Below are positions 37,801 to 45,749 of a stretch of 64,000 nucleotides of DNA, piece after piece. The first letter of the stretch is position 1. Each line of letters begins with the position of its first letter. Below the pieces are notes generated by a model. That model ran no database searches, was not told the origin of the DNA, and saw nothing but the letters and a program-made list of their open reading frames with translations. This stretch comes from Enterobacillus tribolii (lineage in GTDB: Bacteria; Pseudomonadota; Gammaproteobacteria; Enterobacterales; Enterobacteriaceae), in NCBI RefSeq assembly GCF_003363015.1, contig NZ_QRAP01000004.1, positions 216,505-280,504 on the forward strand. The letters are read 5' to 3'. The position numbers and the translations under genes were made by a program.

Positions 37801-38633
37801 AGATGCCCAACGGCCTGAGCTTCAACGTCGTCGCCAAAGGCGACCAGCGTGCCGAACTGAGCAACAACACCCGGTACGACATGATGGCGCTGGGCCAAAA
37901 GTTCGCCCTCGGCGGCAACCAGACCCTCAGCGTGCAATACGGTATGGCGCGTCTGGACGGCAACGGCGCGCGCAACGCGGGCGACAACGGCCTGACCGGC
38001 GGCTACAGTCAGTTCCTCGGCTTCGACCACGCCCTGCCGCTGGGCGACGAAGGGCTGATGCTCAACAACAGCCTGCGTTACGACATCCACAACCTCGACA
38101 CCCGCCGCAGCATCAGCTACGGCGACGTCAACGCCACGGCGAAGTCCGGCAACCGCGAGCAGTATCTTGAGCTGCGCAGCACCGCCGGGAAAACGCTGCA
38201 ATGGCAGGAAGGGCTGGACGTCACCCCATATGCCGGGCTGAAGCTGCGCCACACCCTGAGCGACGGCTACGGCGAACACGGCGCGGGCGACTTCAACCTG
38301 AAGATGAGCAACGGCAGCGAAACCGCGCTGGATTCAATCGCAGGCGTGAAACTGAGCTATGCCGGCAAAGATGGCTGGGCGGTCACCGCCTCACTGGAAG
38401 GCGGCCCGAACCTGAGCTATGCCCAGAGCCAGCGCAAAGCCAGCCTGCAAGGCGCGGCGGGTCAGTCGTTCAACGTCAATTCCGGCGAGAAAGGCGGCGG
38501 TTTCAACGGCCAGGCCACCCTCGGCGTGAAATACAACGGCAAAGCAGGCGCGCTGCAACTCGATGCATTCCAGTGGAAGGAGGACGGCATCAGCGACAAA
38601 GGGCTGATGTTCAACCTGAAAAAAACCTTCTGA
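34689..38633 (+). CDS. large autotransporter adhesin, passenger and beta-barrel frame (phase-variable, OFF)
   Basis: The open frame is 1314 codons, but the first ~35 residues are a shadow of the signal-peptide frame, so the real gene starts at 34631. In order: REDDNTKAW and a hydrophobic stretch GGAAAVAAAIGIAVAAS; a Gly/Asp/Ser linker of 8-residue repeats; a passenger of beta-helix-like repeats (about eight units of G-x-V-x-G-D-N-x-x-V, for example GMAITGDNAQVDLNG, GVSVSGDNNAVDIGG); and a C-terminal ~280-residue type Va barrel ending GLMFNLKKTF with the terminal Phe. Two cysteines precede the linker in the ON form. It sits between the ydfI-like gene and rspR, a likely insertion. Ligand unknown; adhesion or autoaggregation is inferred. 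Confidence 0.85.
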   Translation: MPLLTEIPRRSVPQKPARQIPMNLRKSKRPNFLLPASCREDDNTKAWVIGGAAAVAAAIGIAVAASGDDGGSGNGGGDGSGGDGGDGSGGDGGDGSGGDGGDGSGGDGGDGSGGDGGDGSGGDGGKTGITTYSNGAVLDRDAGTLTIATVNTGDATYNNVKFTYQQIDGGWLLTAEDGRTLTVTDWQVTNGNALTLFGTQGDKQLGWIYDRAGDFTWGNADSLSRTGDNNNTTITSGIDVDQRGQAGVLILGDVTTTQINAGANVSNGGTGVKVEGDDAALTLSDGADFTVGGAGSTGVDISGDRAKVQADGDLNVSGGATGIAVKGADTLLSNGGNITVTDSGSVGVLIAGDHTVFSNKGTINSSLNGTGMAITGDNAQVDLNGALNVNLVANGDGIPQGATGLSISGNSAKVTMKGDVAIAGSLNNSSGLPLSLLGVSVSGDNNAVDIGGSVNISLDYTTPDSINAQAAGITVDGGNNTVTIAGGLNMNYADGRSSDRNGENDGLLAGVKVNGDNTLKIKGNSSFTMQGMPGDKATFAQVSGGGHLILEKDSTLGVSFTSVYRNDSGHQSVISATGEGSSADNYGIINSNAADTTLLQAASGAVVTNHGTITGKVSAQGGSWGIVESYAGSAAINASGGSINLTNSYTPEYGTALTDLPIRGHLRTSYAMLSGFSSTSSTLLNAEGGEINLQGAGLYGMGLTKGTGTNAGTINLDGFTPTFDDEGNVTDKEVWTGYIAARGAGIVTGSDEIGGASASATNTGTINVNNEGFGMLALNGGTVTNQGTINLTSDEGVERTTDNQLVGIGVIGGTAINDKTGVINIQGNVGQAFYNNGSGTIINYGQVCIDGTCQGPTDNNAEANNASRTQPDAPAGANNLQGYVVGTNTDGSAGKLMVSNASMQGVSVNTGFTSGTDATSVTFNDVVQGNNLTDATAIQSTSVVWNAKGSTDAAGNVDVTMTKKAYADAAGDSSVAGVAGALDAAYTNNALFNSLNVGTSAELSSALKQISGAGASSAGRDARILSNRFTMLADSAPQMPNGLSFNVVAKGDQRAELSNNTRYDMMALGQKFALGGNQTLSVQYGMARLDGNGARNAGDNGLTGGYSQFLGFDHALPLGDEGLMLNNSLRYDIHNLDTRRSISYGDVNATAKSGNREQYLELRSTAGKTLQWQEGLDVTPYAGLKLRHTLSDGYGEHGAGDFNLKMSNGSETALDSIAGVKLSYAGKDGWAVTASLEGGPNLSYAQSQRKASLQGAAGQSFNVNSGEKGGGFNGQATLGVKYNGKAGALQLDAFQWKEDGISDKGLMFNLKKTF
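34781..34801 (+). repeat. heptanucleotide tract (CTTCCTG) x3, phase-variation switch
   Basis: There are three perfect tandem copies: 34781-34787, 34788-34794, 34795-34801. The unit is not a multiple of three. With three copies the signal-peptide frame runs into the wrong frame; with two (or five) copies it joins the passenger frame; with four it stops at TAA 34831. This is the arrangement of slipped-strand contingency loci. Confidence 0.8.
34926..35069 (+). repeat. 24-bp tandem repeat encoding a Gly/Asp/Ser linker
   Basis: Six 24-bp units, the last one diverging, encode the octapeptide SGGDGGDG. Units differ at silent positions only (AGC or AGT, GGT or GGC). The length is in frame, so copy changes would lengthen or shorten a flexible stalk between the N-terminal segment and the passenger. 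Confidence 0.85.
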
Positions 38634-38639
38634 TCCTCA

Positions 38640-38661
38640 CGGCGCCGCATTCGCGGCGCCG
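38640..38661 (+). terminator. hairpin after the autotransporter gene
   Basis: GGCGCCGC (38641-38648) pairs perfectly with GCGGCGCC (38653-38660) around ATTC, extended by a C-G pair, 7 bases after the stop. CTTCAATTT follows, so the T-run is poor. Confidence 0.6.
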
Positions 38662-38759
38662 CTTCAATTTATCCGTTCATGTTCCCCCGCCGCCTTATCC
38701 CCCTTTAAAACAAAAAATGTGTTAACATCCCCTCCATTCCCGTACTGTCATAACGACTT

Positions 38760-39467
38760 ATGTCTACGCAGATTATTTCACCCAGCTACGAGCTCAGCGG
38801 TACCCTGCCCGTCAATCAGCAGGTTTACCGTTTGCTGCGCAAAGAAATCGTCGAGTGCACCATCCCGCCGGGGACGCTGCTGTCGGAAAAAGAGATCTCC
38901 AGCCGCTTCAGCGTGTCGCGCCAGCCGGTGCGGGAAGCATTCATCAAGCTGGCGGAGAACGGGCTGGTACAGATCCTTCCCCAGCGCGGCACCTTCGTGC
39001 GTAAAATCTCCGCCAAGCGCGTTGCCGACGGGCGCTTTATCCGCTGCGCCATCGAGTGTTCCATCGTGCGCCGGGCGGCGCTGCTGGTCACGCCGGCGCA
39101 ATTGCTGGAGCTGGAACACAACCTTAACCGCCAGACGCTGGCCTCGAAAAACAACCAGACCTCGGAATTTCTGGCGTTGGACGATCAGTTCCACCAGATG
39201 CTGACCGGGATCGCCGACTGCCCGCTGGCGTGGGAAACCATAGAAAACATCAAGGCCACGATGGATCGGGTGCGTTTCCTCACCCTGAGCGAAGTGTCGC
39301 CGCCGGACAGCCTGATCGCCCAGCACTACCGCATTTTTGACGCCCTCACCCGGCGCGATCCCGGCGCGGCGGAAGCCGCCATCAACGCGCACCTGCAGGA
39401 AATGATCTACACCATCACCCCCATCGAGCGGCAAAATCAGGATTGGTTCGAACCGGAAGGGCAGTAA
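38760..39467 (+). CDS. rspR: GntR-family (FadR subfamily, FCD domain) regulator, RspR-like
   Basis: The protein has 235 residues. The N-terminal winged helix reads VYRLLRKEIVECTIPPGTLLSEKEISSRFSVSRQPVREAF-like in separate blocks, typical of GntR. The C-terminal helical FCD domain has metal-site residues such as DDQFHQML, HYRIFDAL and INAHLQEMIY. It matches E. coli RspR (YdfH), which controls rspAB. It is separated from rspA-ydfI by the autotransporter gene. A palindrome at 28773 is a candidate target. There is no strong ribosome site before the ATG. The identification as RspR rests on context and FCD type. Confidence 0.8.
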   Translation: MSTQIISPSYELSGTLPVNQQVYRLLRKEIVECTIPPGTLLSEKEISSRFSVSRQPVREAFIKLAENGLVQILPQRGTFVRKISAKRVADGRFIRCAIECSIVRRAALLVTPAQLLELEHNLNRQTLASKNNQTSEFLALDDQFHQMLTGIADCPLAWETIENIKATMDRVRFLTLSEVSPPDSLIAQHYRIFDALTRRDPGAAEAAINAHLQEMIYTITPIERQNQDWFEPEGQ

Positions 39468-39567
39468 TTCACGCTGCTGTCCACTTCCGGTGACGGCCCC
39501 GGCTTTTCTCCCATGCCCCGCGCCGTGGTTTCCTGATACAAAAGCATGTATTGTAGTTCCCGGCTGT

Positions 39568-39583
39568 AACTGAAGCGCTAATG
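39568..39583 (+). promoter_or_regulatory. possible Cra (FruR) site upstream of fbaB
   Basis: AACTGAAGCGCTAATG fits the asymmetric Cra core TGAA-N-CG-N-T. It lies 72 bases before fbaB and just downstream of a possible -10 (TATTGT, 39549-39554). Control of a glycolytic/gluconeogenic aldolase by Cra would be logical; this is inferred from sequence only. Confidence 0.3.
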
Positions 39584-39654
39584 TCTTGTTAATAAATTTC
39601 ATTTCTCGCCCCGCCGGCGGATAACCGGCAAACCGGGCATTGATGGGAGTAATT

Positions 39655-40704
39655 ATGACTGATATCGCAAAGCTGTTGGGTAACGAGGCCGACCAACTCC
39701 TGCAACACCGCTGTTCCACCATCCCGGCAGACCAGCTCTATCTGCCCGGACCGGATTTCGCCGATCGCGTGATGATCGACAATAACCGTTCGCCGCGCGT
39801 ACTCGCCGCCATGCAAACCCTGTTCAACACCGGCCGCCTGGCGAAAACGGGCTACCTTTCCATTCTGCCCGTCGATCAGGGCGTTGAACACTCTGCCGGT
39901 GCCTCCTTCGCCGCCAACCCGCTCTATTTCGATCCGAAAAACATCGTGGAGCTGGCGCTGGAAGCCGGCTGTAACTGCGTCGCATCCACCTATGGCGTGC
40001 TGGCCGCAGTGTCGCGCCGCTATGCGCATAAAATTCCGTTCCTGGTGAAGCTCAACCACAATGAGACGCTGAGTTACCCGACGCAGTACGATCAGACGCT
40101 GTATGCCAGCGTGGAACAGGCATTCAACCTGGGCGCACAGGCGGTCGGCGCCACCATCTACTTCGGCTCCGAGCAGTCGCGCCGCCAGATCGAGGAGATC
40201 TCCGCCGCCTTCGAGCGCGCTCACGAACTGGGCATGGTCACGGTGCTGTGGGCCTACCTGCGCAACGCCGCCTTCAAAAAGGACGGCGTTGACTACCACG
40301 CCAGCGCCGATCTGACCGGGCAGGCCAACCATCTCGCCGCCACCATCGGCGCGGATATCGTGAAGCAGAAAATGGCCGAAAATAACGGCGGCTATAAGGC
40401 GATCAACTTCGGCTATACCGACGAACGCGTTTACAGCAAGCTGACCAGCGATAACCCGATCGACCTGGTGCGCTACCAGTTAGCCAACTGCTATATGGGG
40501 CGCGCAGGATTAATCAACTCCGGCGGCGCAGCCGGAGAGAATGATCTGTCCGAATCCGTCCGTACCGCGGTGATCAACAAGCGCGCCGGAGGGATGGGGC
40601 TGATTCTGGGAAGGAAGGCGTTTAAGAAATCGATGAAGGATGGCGTGGCGCTGATTAACGCCGTTCAGGATGTTTATCTCGACAAGAAAGTCACTATCGC
40701 CTGA
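39655..40704 (+). CDS. fbaB: class I fructose-bisphosphate aldolase FbaB
   Basis: The protein has 349 residues and is almost collinear with E. coli FbaB (DhnA type). Conserved stretches include [39 protein letters not shown], the Schiff-base region [12 protein letters not shown] and [12 protein letters not shown]. It cleaves fructose 1,6-bisphosphate to triose phosphates, mainly for gluconeogenesis. GGGAG lies 6 bases before the ATG at 39655; the in-frame ATG at 39640 lies before the ribosome site. It is a single-gene unit ended by a GC-rich hairpin. Confidence 0.95.
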   Translation: MTDIAKLLGNEADQLLQHRCSTIPADQLYLPGPDFADRVMIDNNRSPRVLAAMQTLFNTGRLAKTGYLSILPVDQGVEHSAGASFAANPLYFDPKNIVELALEAGCNCVASTYGVLAAVSRRYAHKIPFLVKLNHNETLSYPTQYDQTLYASVEQAFNLGAQAVGATIYFGSEQSRRQIEEISAAFERAHELGMVTVLWAYLRNAAFKKDGVDYHASADLTGQANHLAATIGADIVKQKMAENNGGYKAINFGYTDERVYSKLTSDNPIDLVRYQLANCYMGRAGLINSGGAAGENDLSESVRTAVINKRAGGMGLILGRKAFKKSMKDGVALINAVQDVYLDKKVTIA

Positions 40705-40713
40705 CGGGGAAAA

Positions 40714-40736
40714 GCGCGGCTCTCACGGGGCCGCGC
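40714..40736. terminator. hairpin between fbaB and the LysR gene
   Basis: GCGCGGC (40714-40720) pairs with GCCGCGC (40730-40736) between two convergent genes, 10 bases after the fbaB stop. There is no T-run. Confidence 0.5.
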
Positions 40737-40744
40737 ATCAGGGT

Positions 40745-41677
40745 TCAGATCTGTTCCGCAACCTTTCTGATGACGTTCAGCAGGTGAGCAAAATGCCGCT
40801 CCCTGGCTGATGTCTTGTTATACATCATGTATACCGGCACGTTCGGGATCGGGAAGTCCGCCTTTAACACTTTGACCTGAAACGCAGGTTGCAGACGTTT
40901 CAGCGCCGCCTGCGGGATCAAACCCACCAGTTCAGTGGCCTCAACGACGGCCAACAACGCCATGATCGACTGTGCGCCAAAAGAGAAATGGCGTTCGCCC
41001 ATTATTTTGTCAACCTCAGCCCGGCGCGATTCAGTCATCTGATTCGAGGTGTTGTAATACACGAAGTGTTCCCGAGCAACATCGTCTTTGGTAAACACCT
41101 CCCCCAGCCGCGGATGATCGTTCTTCGCGATAAAAACCGCCGTCTCGCCAAAAAGCTCTTCACATCCCGTAGACGCACTGTGATAAGCCTCGATGTCAAA
41201 GATAATGTCGCTTTTGCGGTAGGTTAACAGTTCCTCGGTGCTGCTCGTGATGTCCTCATTGTTGTGTTGTACCAGAATCGTTTCTTCTTTTTCCTCCAGC
41301 AGGCACGTCACCAACGGCGGCATCAACCGCATCGCCAGCAAAGCAGAGCAATACACCACATATTTCTGACGCCGGGCGTCACCGTTCAAATTACTGATGC
41401 CGGTAATCAGTTCACCCAGCCCGGACGAAATCACCTCATGCAGATTGACGCCGAACAACGTCGGTGCAATGCCTTTTCCTTCACGCAGAAACAGAGGATC
41501 GGAAAAATGAAGCCGCAGACGCTGCAATGCCTGGCTGACAGCAGAAGGCGTCATCCCCAGTTCCGATGCCGCCCGGCTGACGCTGCTGTGCGCGAAAACA
41601 GTCTCAAATACGGTGAGTAAATTGAGATCCAGCCCTTTAATTTTATTAAAATCGGGTAAACCATGCCTGCCTGCCAT
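40745..41677 (-). CDS. LysR-family transcriptional regulator
   Basis: The protein has 310 residues. The N-terminal helix-turn-helix begins KGLDLNLLTVFETVFAHSSV and includes RAASELGMTPSAVSQALQRL, followed by the linker helix and a two-lobed effector domain. It resembles the LeuO/YbeF branch (DLNLLTVFE start). GGAG lies 7 bases before the ATG. It is divergent from an unknown gene at 41910 across an AT-rich gap that holds a symmetric site, so autoregulation and control of that neighbour are the simplest inference. The effector is unknown. Confidence 0.88.
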   Translation of the reverse strand: MAGRHGLPDFNKIKGLDLNLLTVFETVFAHSSVSRAASELGMTPSAVSQALQRLRLHFSDPLFLREGKGIAPTLFGVNLHEVISSGLGELITGISNLNGDARRQKYVVYCSALLAMRLMPPLVTCLLEEKEETILVQHNNEDITSSTEELLTYRKSDIIFDIEAYHSASTGCEELFGETAVFIAKNDHPRLGEVFTKDDVAREHFVYYNTSNQMTESRRAEVDKIMGERHFSFGAQSIMALLAVVEATELVGLIPQAALKRLQPAFQVKVLKADFPIPNVPVYMMYNKTSARERHFAHLLNVIRKVAEQI

Positions 41678-41769
41678 GCCTGACTCCAGTGAGTGAATAT
41701 GTCATGCTTTCAACACGTTCAGATTTATTGATTAAAGAATAGCAACAATAATTACTTTTAAATTTATTA

Positions 41770-41795
41770 TTTATGCTTATAGATCAAAACATAAA
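41770..41795. promoter_or_regulatory. symmetric site in the LysR divergent region
   Basis: TTTATG (41770-41775) and CATAAA (41790-41795) form a spaced palindrome in the AT-rich region between the LysR gene and its divergent neighbour. It could be the LysR binding site. In AT-rich DNA such matches also occur by chance. Confidence 0.3.
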
Positions 41796-41909
41796 ATAAA
41801 ATTGATCGACCACATGAATGATAGCGGAATTTTCCTCAAGTTTAACTGATTACGCTAAGCTATTTCCTATTTCTTTGCCCCTTGCCGCCATCACCAAAGG
41901 AACCTGATC

Positions 41910-42773
41910 ATGAGCGCCTTACCTTCCCTGCCCGCACCGGAAAAAAGCCAGCACAGTGCGGAGCAGGCTCATCCCCTGAATACGCTGGAATCAGGCAAAA
42001 TTGCCCAGTTGGTTGCAGATCTGGATATTACCGGTTCGGAAAAGGAGCATTACCTCACTGGCTGGATGGGGTCGCGGTCTTTAGTCATGATCCGCAACTA
42101 TCAGGATAACCGCGGCACATCGAGCGGATTTGTTCTGACCGTGCCGGGGCGCTACCGTTTCAGCGTTCAGGCCATCACCTTCCGCATACCCAAAATCTTG
42201 TTGTGGGCCACGTTTCGCCTCAAACCACGCACGATGACGCTGGTTGCCTGGCAGCCGCTGGGCGAACGGGCCAAGATGGTGCAGTACCGCAACATTCCTG
42301 ATGCCGCGGTTAAAGCCGAGCTGGATCAACAGTGGCGGGACATCAACGATTACCTGGGCGAAGCCTGCTGGCAGAAAGAACGCCACTATCCGCTGTGGCA
42401 ACGCCTGGAAAGCACGGCGGATGAGCGCCGGCTGAATGCGTTGTCCGCCGCGCTGCACGATGGGAGCCGGGCGCTGCAGCAGGACGGCGAATTTTCCGGC
42501 CTGTGGCAGGGCGATATTTTTGTCGCCATCCGTCCCGCCGGCGACAGCTCGCCGCTGCCGTCTTTGATTATCAGTTGGCAGGAAGAAGACGCGTTGCGCA
42601 GCTATTTGTATGGCTGGCTGGACGATAACGAAGGCGGGCAAACGCTGGCGATGGCCTACCGCCCGCAAAAAGAGGAAGCCTTTTTCACGCTGAACCGCTT
42701 TGACGCCAGGCATCTGCAAAAAGCGCTGGCGCTGCTTGAAAGCGTCATCTCCGCCAATACGGCGCAGGCCTGA
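41910..42773 (+). CDS. uncharacterised cytoplasmic protein
   Basis: The protein has 287 residues with a good ribosome site (AAAGGAAC) before the ATG. I do not recognise the family. There is no signal peptide; one moderately hydrophobic stretch (IPKILLWATFRLKP) is not a convincing membrane segment. The C-terminal half looks like a compact alpha/beta domain (GEFSGLWQGDIFVAIRP, SLIISWQEEDALRSYLYGWL). It is divergent from a LysR regulator that may control it and is followed by a strong hairpin shared with thiD. Codon use is ordinary for the window. Confidence 0.75.
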   Translation: MSALPSLPAPEKSQHSAEQAHPLNTLESGKIAQLVADLDITGSEKEHYLTGWMGSRSLVMIRNYQDNRGTSSGFVLTVPGRYRFSVQAITFRIPKILLWATFRLKPRTMTLVAWQPLGERAKMVQYRNIPDAAVKAELDQQWRDINDYLGEACWQKERHYPLWQRLESTADERRLNALSAALHDGSRALQQDGEFSGLWQGDIFVAIRPAGDSSPLPSLIISWQEEDALRSYLYGWLDDNEGGQTLAMAYRPQKEEAFFTLNRFDARHLQKALALLESVISANTAQA

Positions 42774-42779
42774 CGCCCT

Positions 42780-42804
42780 CGCCCGCCCCGTTGCGGGGCG
42801 GGCG
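42780..42804. terminator. bidirectional hairpin between the unknown gene and thiD
   Basis: CGCCCGCCCC (42780-42789) pairs perfectly with GGGGCGGGCG (42795-42804) around a 5-base loop, between convergent genes. It is very stable, with no T-run. Confidence 0.6.
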
Positions 42805-42818
42805 TAAGCGGCTTTGCA

Positions 42819-43619
42819 TTACCACCAGCGGTGGAAATGGTGAACGGGGCCGATACCGTGCCCGACGTCCAGTGAGTCCGCCGCCTGCAATGCCTGTTGC
42901 AGGTAATCTTTCGCGGCGGCGACCGTATCCGGCCAGTTCTCATAGCGCGGGCGCAGCGCCGCCAGCGCGGCGGACAGCGTGCATCCGGTGCCGTGCGTAT
43001 GGCGGGTGTTAACGCGTTCGGCAGTGAAACGCTGCTCGCCCTGCGCGCTAATCAGCCAGTCGGGGCTCTCCGTATCCTTCAGGTGGCCGCCTTTCATCAA
43101 CACCGCCGGGCATCCCAACGCCAGCAGCTCACGCCCCTGACGACGCATTTCCTCTTCGCTGTCCGCCACCGGGCAGGCCAGCAGCGCCGCGGCCTCCGGC
43201 AGGTTGGGCGTAATCAGCGACACAACGGGCAGCAGCCGCTCCCGGATGGCCTGCACCGCCTGCGGCTCCAGCAGGGGATCGCCGCTTTTCGCCACCATCA
43301 CGGTGTCCAGCACCACGAACGGCACGCGGTAACGGTCCAGGGCAGCGGCAACCTGCTCCACCACGGCGGCATTCGCCAGCATGCCGATTTTGGCGGTATC
43401 GATACGAACATCGCTGAGCACCGAATCCAGCTGGGCGCCGACGAAAGCGGCATCGACGTTATACACCGACTGCACGCCGCAGGTATTTTGCGCCACCAGC
43501 GCGGTAATCACGCTGGTTCCGTAAGCCCCCAGCGCAGAGAACGCCTTCAGATCGGCCTGAATTCCCGCGCCGCCGCTGGGATCGGTGCCGGCAATGGTCA
43601 AAGCATTAATACGTTTCAC
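42819..43619 (-). CDS. thiD: ThiD, hydroxymethylpyrimidine/phosphomethylpyrimidine kinase
   Basis: The protein has 266 residues, the same as E. coli ThiD, from [20 protein letters not shown] to the typical end [12 protein letters not shown]. Ribokinase-fold motifs include the GTDPSGGAG substrate loop, [11 protein letters not shown] and [14 protein letters not shown] with the catalytic Cys/Gly anion hole. It phosphorylates HMP twice for thiamine synthesis and salvage. It overlaps thiM by 14 bases, so the pair is translationally coupled and under the same TPP riboswitch. Confidence 0.96.
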   Translation of the reverse strand: MKRINALTIAGTDPSGGAGIQADLKAFSALGAYGTSVITALVAQNTCGVQSVYNVDAAFVGAQLDSVLSDVRIDTAKIGMLANAAVVEQVAAALDRYRVPFVVLDTVMVAKSGDPLLEPQAVQAIRERLLPVVSLITPNLPEAAALLACPVADSEEEMRRQGRELLALGCPAVLMKGGHLKDTESPDWLISAQGEQRFTAERVNTRHTHGTGCTLSAALAALRPRYENWPDTVAAAKDYLQQALQAADSLDVGHGIGPVHHFHRWW

Positions 43620-44418
43620 AGACGTTCTCCTGCAGGTCGGTTACTTCAAGGGCATACAGCGCATCCAGAAAAGCGGGCACGAAGCTGCCCGGCCCGCGCA
43701 CAGCAGCGCAGGCGCGCTCACCGGCCAGCGACATCACGCGGCAGGCCGTCGCGACCGCCGCCAGGCGATCGGGCTGAACCGCAAACGCGGCTACCACCGC
43801 CGACAGCGCGCAGCCGGTTCCCACTACGCGGGTCATCAGCGGGTCGCCGCCGCAAACGGCGTAGTCCCGTTCGCCGTCGGTAACGAAATCCACCGCGCCG
43901 GTCACCGCCACCACCGCGCCGCTACACTGCGCCAATGCACGCGCCGCAGGCAGCGCGGCGGCGGAATCATCGGCGCTGTCCACGCCGCGGCCCCGGGCGT
44001 CCAGCCCGGCAAGCGCCATAATTTCGGAAGCATTGCCGCGGATCGCGGCGGGACGTAACGCCAGTAGCTCCCGGGCAAAGCGGGTACGGTAGTGCAAACC
44101 GCCGACGGCCACCGGGTCCAGCACCCAGGGGCGCCCGGCGCCGTTGGCCGTTTCGGCGGCGGCCAGCATAGCGCGGGCGCGGTCGGCATGCAGGGTGCCG
44201 ATATTGATGAGCAGCGCATCGGCCAAGGCGGCAAACTGCGCCGCTTCCTCCGCTTCTACCACCATCGCCGGAGACGCGCCCAGCGCCAGCAGAACGTTGG
44301 CGGTAAAACTTTGCACGACTTCATTGGTCAGGCAATGCACCAGCGGTGCGGCAGAACGAAAGCGGGAAAATGACGCCGCGGCAAGATCGCCGGGCAACAA
44401 GGCAGGTTGAACAGACAT
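43606..44418 (-). CDS. thiM: ThiM, hydroxyethylthiazole kinase
   Basis: The protein has 270 residues (E. coli ThiM has 262). Conserved parts are [52 protein letters not shown] and [18 protein letters not shown]. It salvages the thiazole moiety of thiamine. The start at 44418 has GGGAGGA 5 bases upstream; the ATG at 44436 lies ahead of that site. The TPP riboswitch immediately upstream most likely folds to hide this ribosome site when TPP is bound, as in E. coli thiM. Confidence 0.94.
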   Translation of the reverse strand: MSVQPALLPGDLAAASFSRFRSAAPLVHCLTNEVVQSFTANVLLALGASPAMVVEAEEAAQFAALADALLINIGTLHADRARAMLAAAETANGAGRPWVLDPVAVGGLHYRTRFARELLALRPAAIRGNASEIMALAGLDARGRGVDSADDSAAALPAARALAQCSGAVVAVTGAVDFVTDGERDYAVCGGDPLMTRVVGTGCALSAVVAAFAVQPDRLAAVATACRVMSLAGERACAAVRGPGSFVPAFLDALYALEVTDLQENVCETY

Positions 44419-44464
44419 ATTCCTCCCAACCGGCATATAAGAAGCGGATACCGGTTGGGCATCA

Positions 44465-44546
44465 CGAACTTCCCTACGCTGGCATTATCCAGATCAGGTC
44501 GGCGGGTGTATCTCAGCCCTTGCGCGGTAAAGCGGGGCACCCCGAG
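44465..44546 (-). ncRNA. TPP riboswitch (THI element) of thiMD
   Basis: On the minus strand the order is GGGGTGCCCC, then GGGCTGAGATACACC, then ACCTGATCTGGATAATGCC, then AGCGTAGGGAAG. These are the conserved P2-P5 parts of the thiamine pyrophosphate aptamer, with the pyrimidine-binding CTGAGA and the pyrophosphate-binding side. It ends ~45 bases before the thiM start, leaving room for a translational expression platform. Confidence 0.95.
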
Positions 44547-44564
44547 TCGTTAATACTGTGCGCA

Positions 44565-44593
44565 AGATTAGGGGAAGCGGCTGAGTAATGCAA
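44565..44593 (-). promoter_or_regulatory. candidate promoter of thiMD
   Basis: On the minus strand TTGCAT (44593-44588) and TAATCT (44570-44565) are separated by 17 bases. Transcription would start at about 44558, a few bases before the riboswitch. Confidence 0.45.
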
Positions 44594-45749
44594 GAAACGA
44601 TGGCCGCAGGGATGATGCTCTCTGCAATCGAGTAACGCGGCCGAATGTCTCACCGTTATTTACCTCATTACGTCGGATAATACCCCAAAATTCCCGGATA
44701 ATGACTCACTCATTGTTTTATCTTATGTCGTGAAACAGATAAAAATAGCACGTTAGTTTTCACCAAAATAAAAAGTAAACGCTTTAATAACAGGATAATT
44801 AGTAAAGAAGCTCCTTAGCTTATCGATACAGATTAATCTCAATCATTGCACAGAGTTAAAATAGCCCCGCAATTATTACACTCTTTTTTTATGTGGAAAA
44901 TGGAATTCCATGGCGCTCTGACAAGAGTAAAACGCAATTAATAAGCATATTCTTTACCTTAAACGGCGAAACCCGCCTTTATTCACCCATCTGCTAAACC
45001 TGTATAAAGAGCGAATCATCAACACATAAACACCAACAATGAATTTACAAAAAACATCTTTTCAATCAATGAATAATGAACGCAAAACAATAACAAAAGT
45101 TTATTCACCTGAAATAAAAAACAATCACATAAGAATAGCATCCGGTTAATTAAGATTCGTCTGGCGCGACCGTAACCATCAGATAAAAAACGAAAATAAC
45201 TCTTTAGAGTTATATGAGTAAAATAATAAAAAAAGACGTTATTCCCCTTACTTCGATCGGCACCAAGAGAAATATCTGCACCCTCTCCTTTAGAATATAG
45301 TCAAATACTTATTTTTCTGACATTAAACCCAAGACTTAATCTTACATGTAATTCCTGCAATTTACAGATAATTCCATGTCAATAATTAAAAAAGTTAATC
45401 AAGTTCATCAATCCAAGAAATTCGCGCATGCAGCATATTTTAAAATACAATAAAAGCAGTAAGTTAAGTAAAAACACCTTATCGTGCCAGGAAGTAACGA
45501 CAAAAATTAAAAAACAATTTAAATTCTTATAAATTCCTAGAAAACTAGGAACGCATTAAAAAATAAATCTGCCTCTCCTATTTTATTTCCATCCATTAGA
45601 TTTATTTGACAAGAAATTAATTATTGGATACGAATATTAGCCACTTAGCTTTCGTAAATAAAAAATTCAAATCCAACAATGGAAATAACCGTCGTAGCTG
45701 CACGGTTATCTTGATACGGCGTTATTTACTCAACGAGCGAGACAAAACA
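44594..45749. other. AT-rich region between thiM and the T6SS cluster
   Basis: This ~1.15 kb stretch has no convincing ORF and is far richer in A/T than the rest of the window, with many A-runs. Small hairpins are visible: AACTC-TTTA-GAGTT (45198-45212) and TTCCTAG-AAAA-CTAGGAA (45534-45551). The composition suggests curved, H-NS-bound DNA silencing the secretion cluster, and the size suggests several regulator sites. No tRNA, repeat array or transposase remnant was seen. Confidence 0.5.
45606..45634 (+). promoter_or_regulatory. candidate promoter of the T6SS operon
   Basis: A perfect -35 TTGACA (45606-45611) is followed after 17 bases by TACGAA (45629-45634), a weak -10. The start would be about 45641, giving a ~110-base leader before vgrG. 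Confidence 0.4.

Noticed and set aside
36657-38279. Long open frame (540 codons) on the minus strand opposite the autotransporter
   Set aside because: It is an antisense shadow caused by GC-rich codons and regular repeats; the plus-strand protein has clear passenger and barrel features.
39540-39560. Shared motif TGTAT-N-GTAGTT upstream of fbaB and rspA as a common operator
   Set aside because: The inverted-repeat spacing differs (N6 against N2) and both overlap -10-like sequences, so the resemblance can be promoter coincidence.
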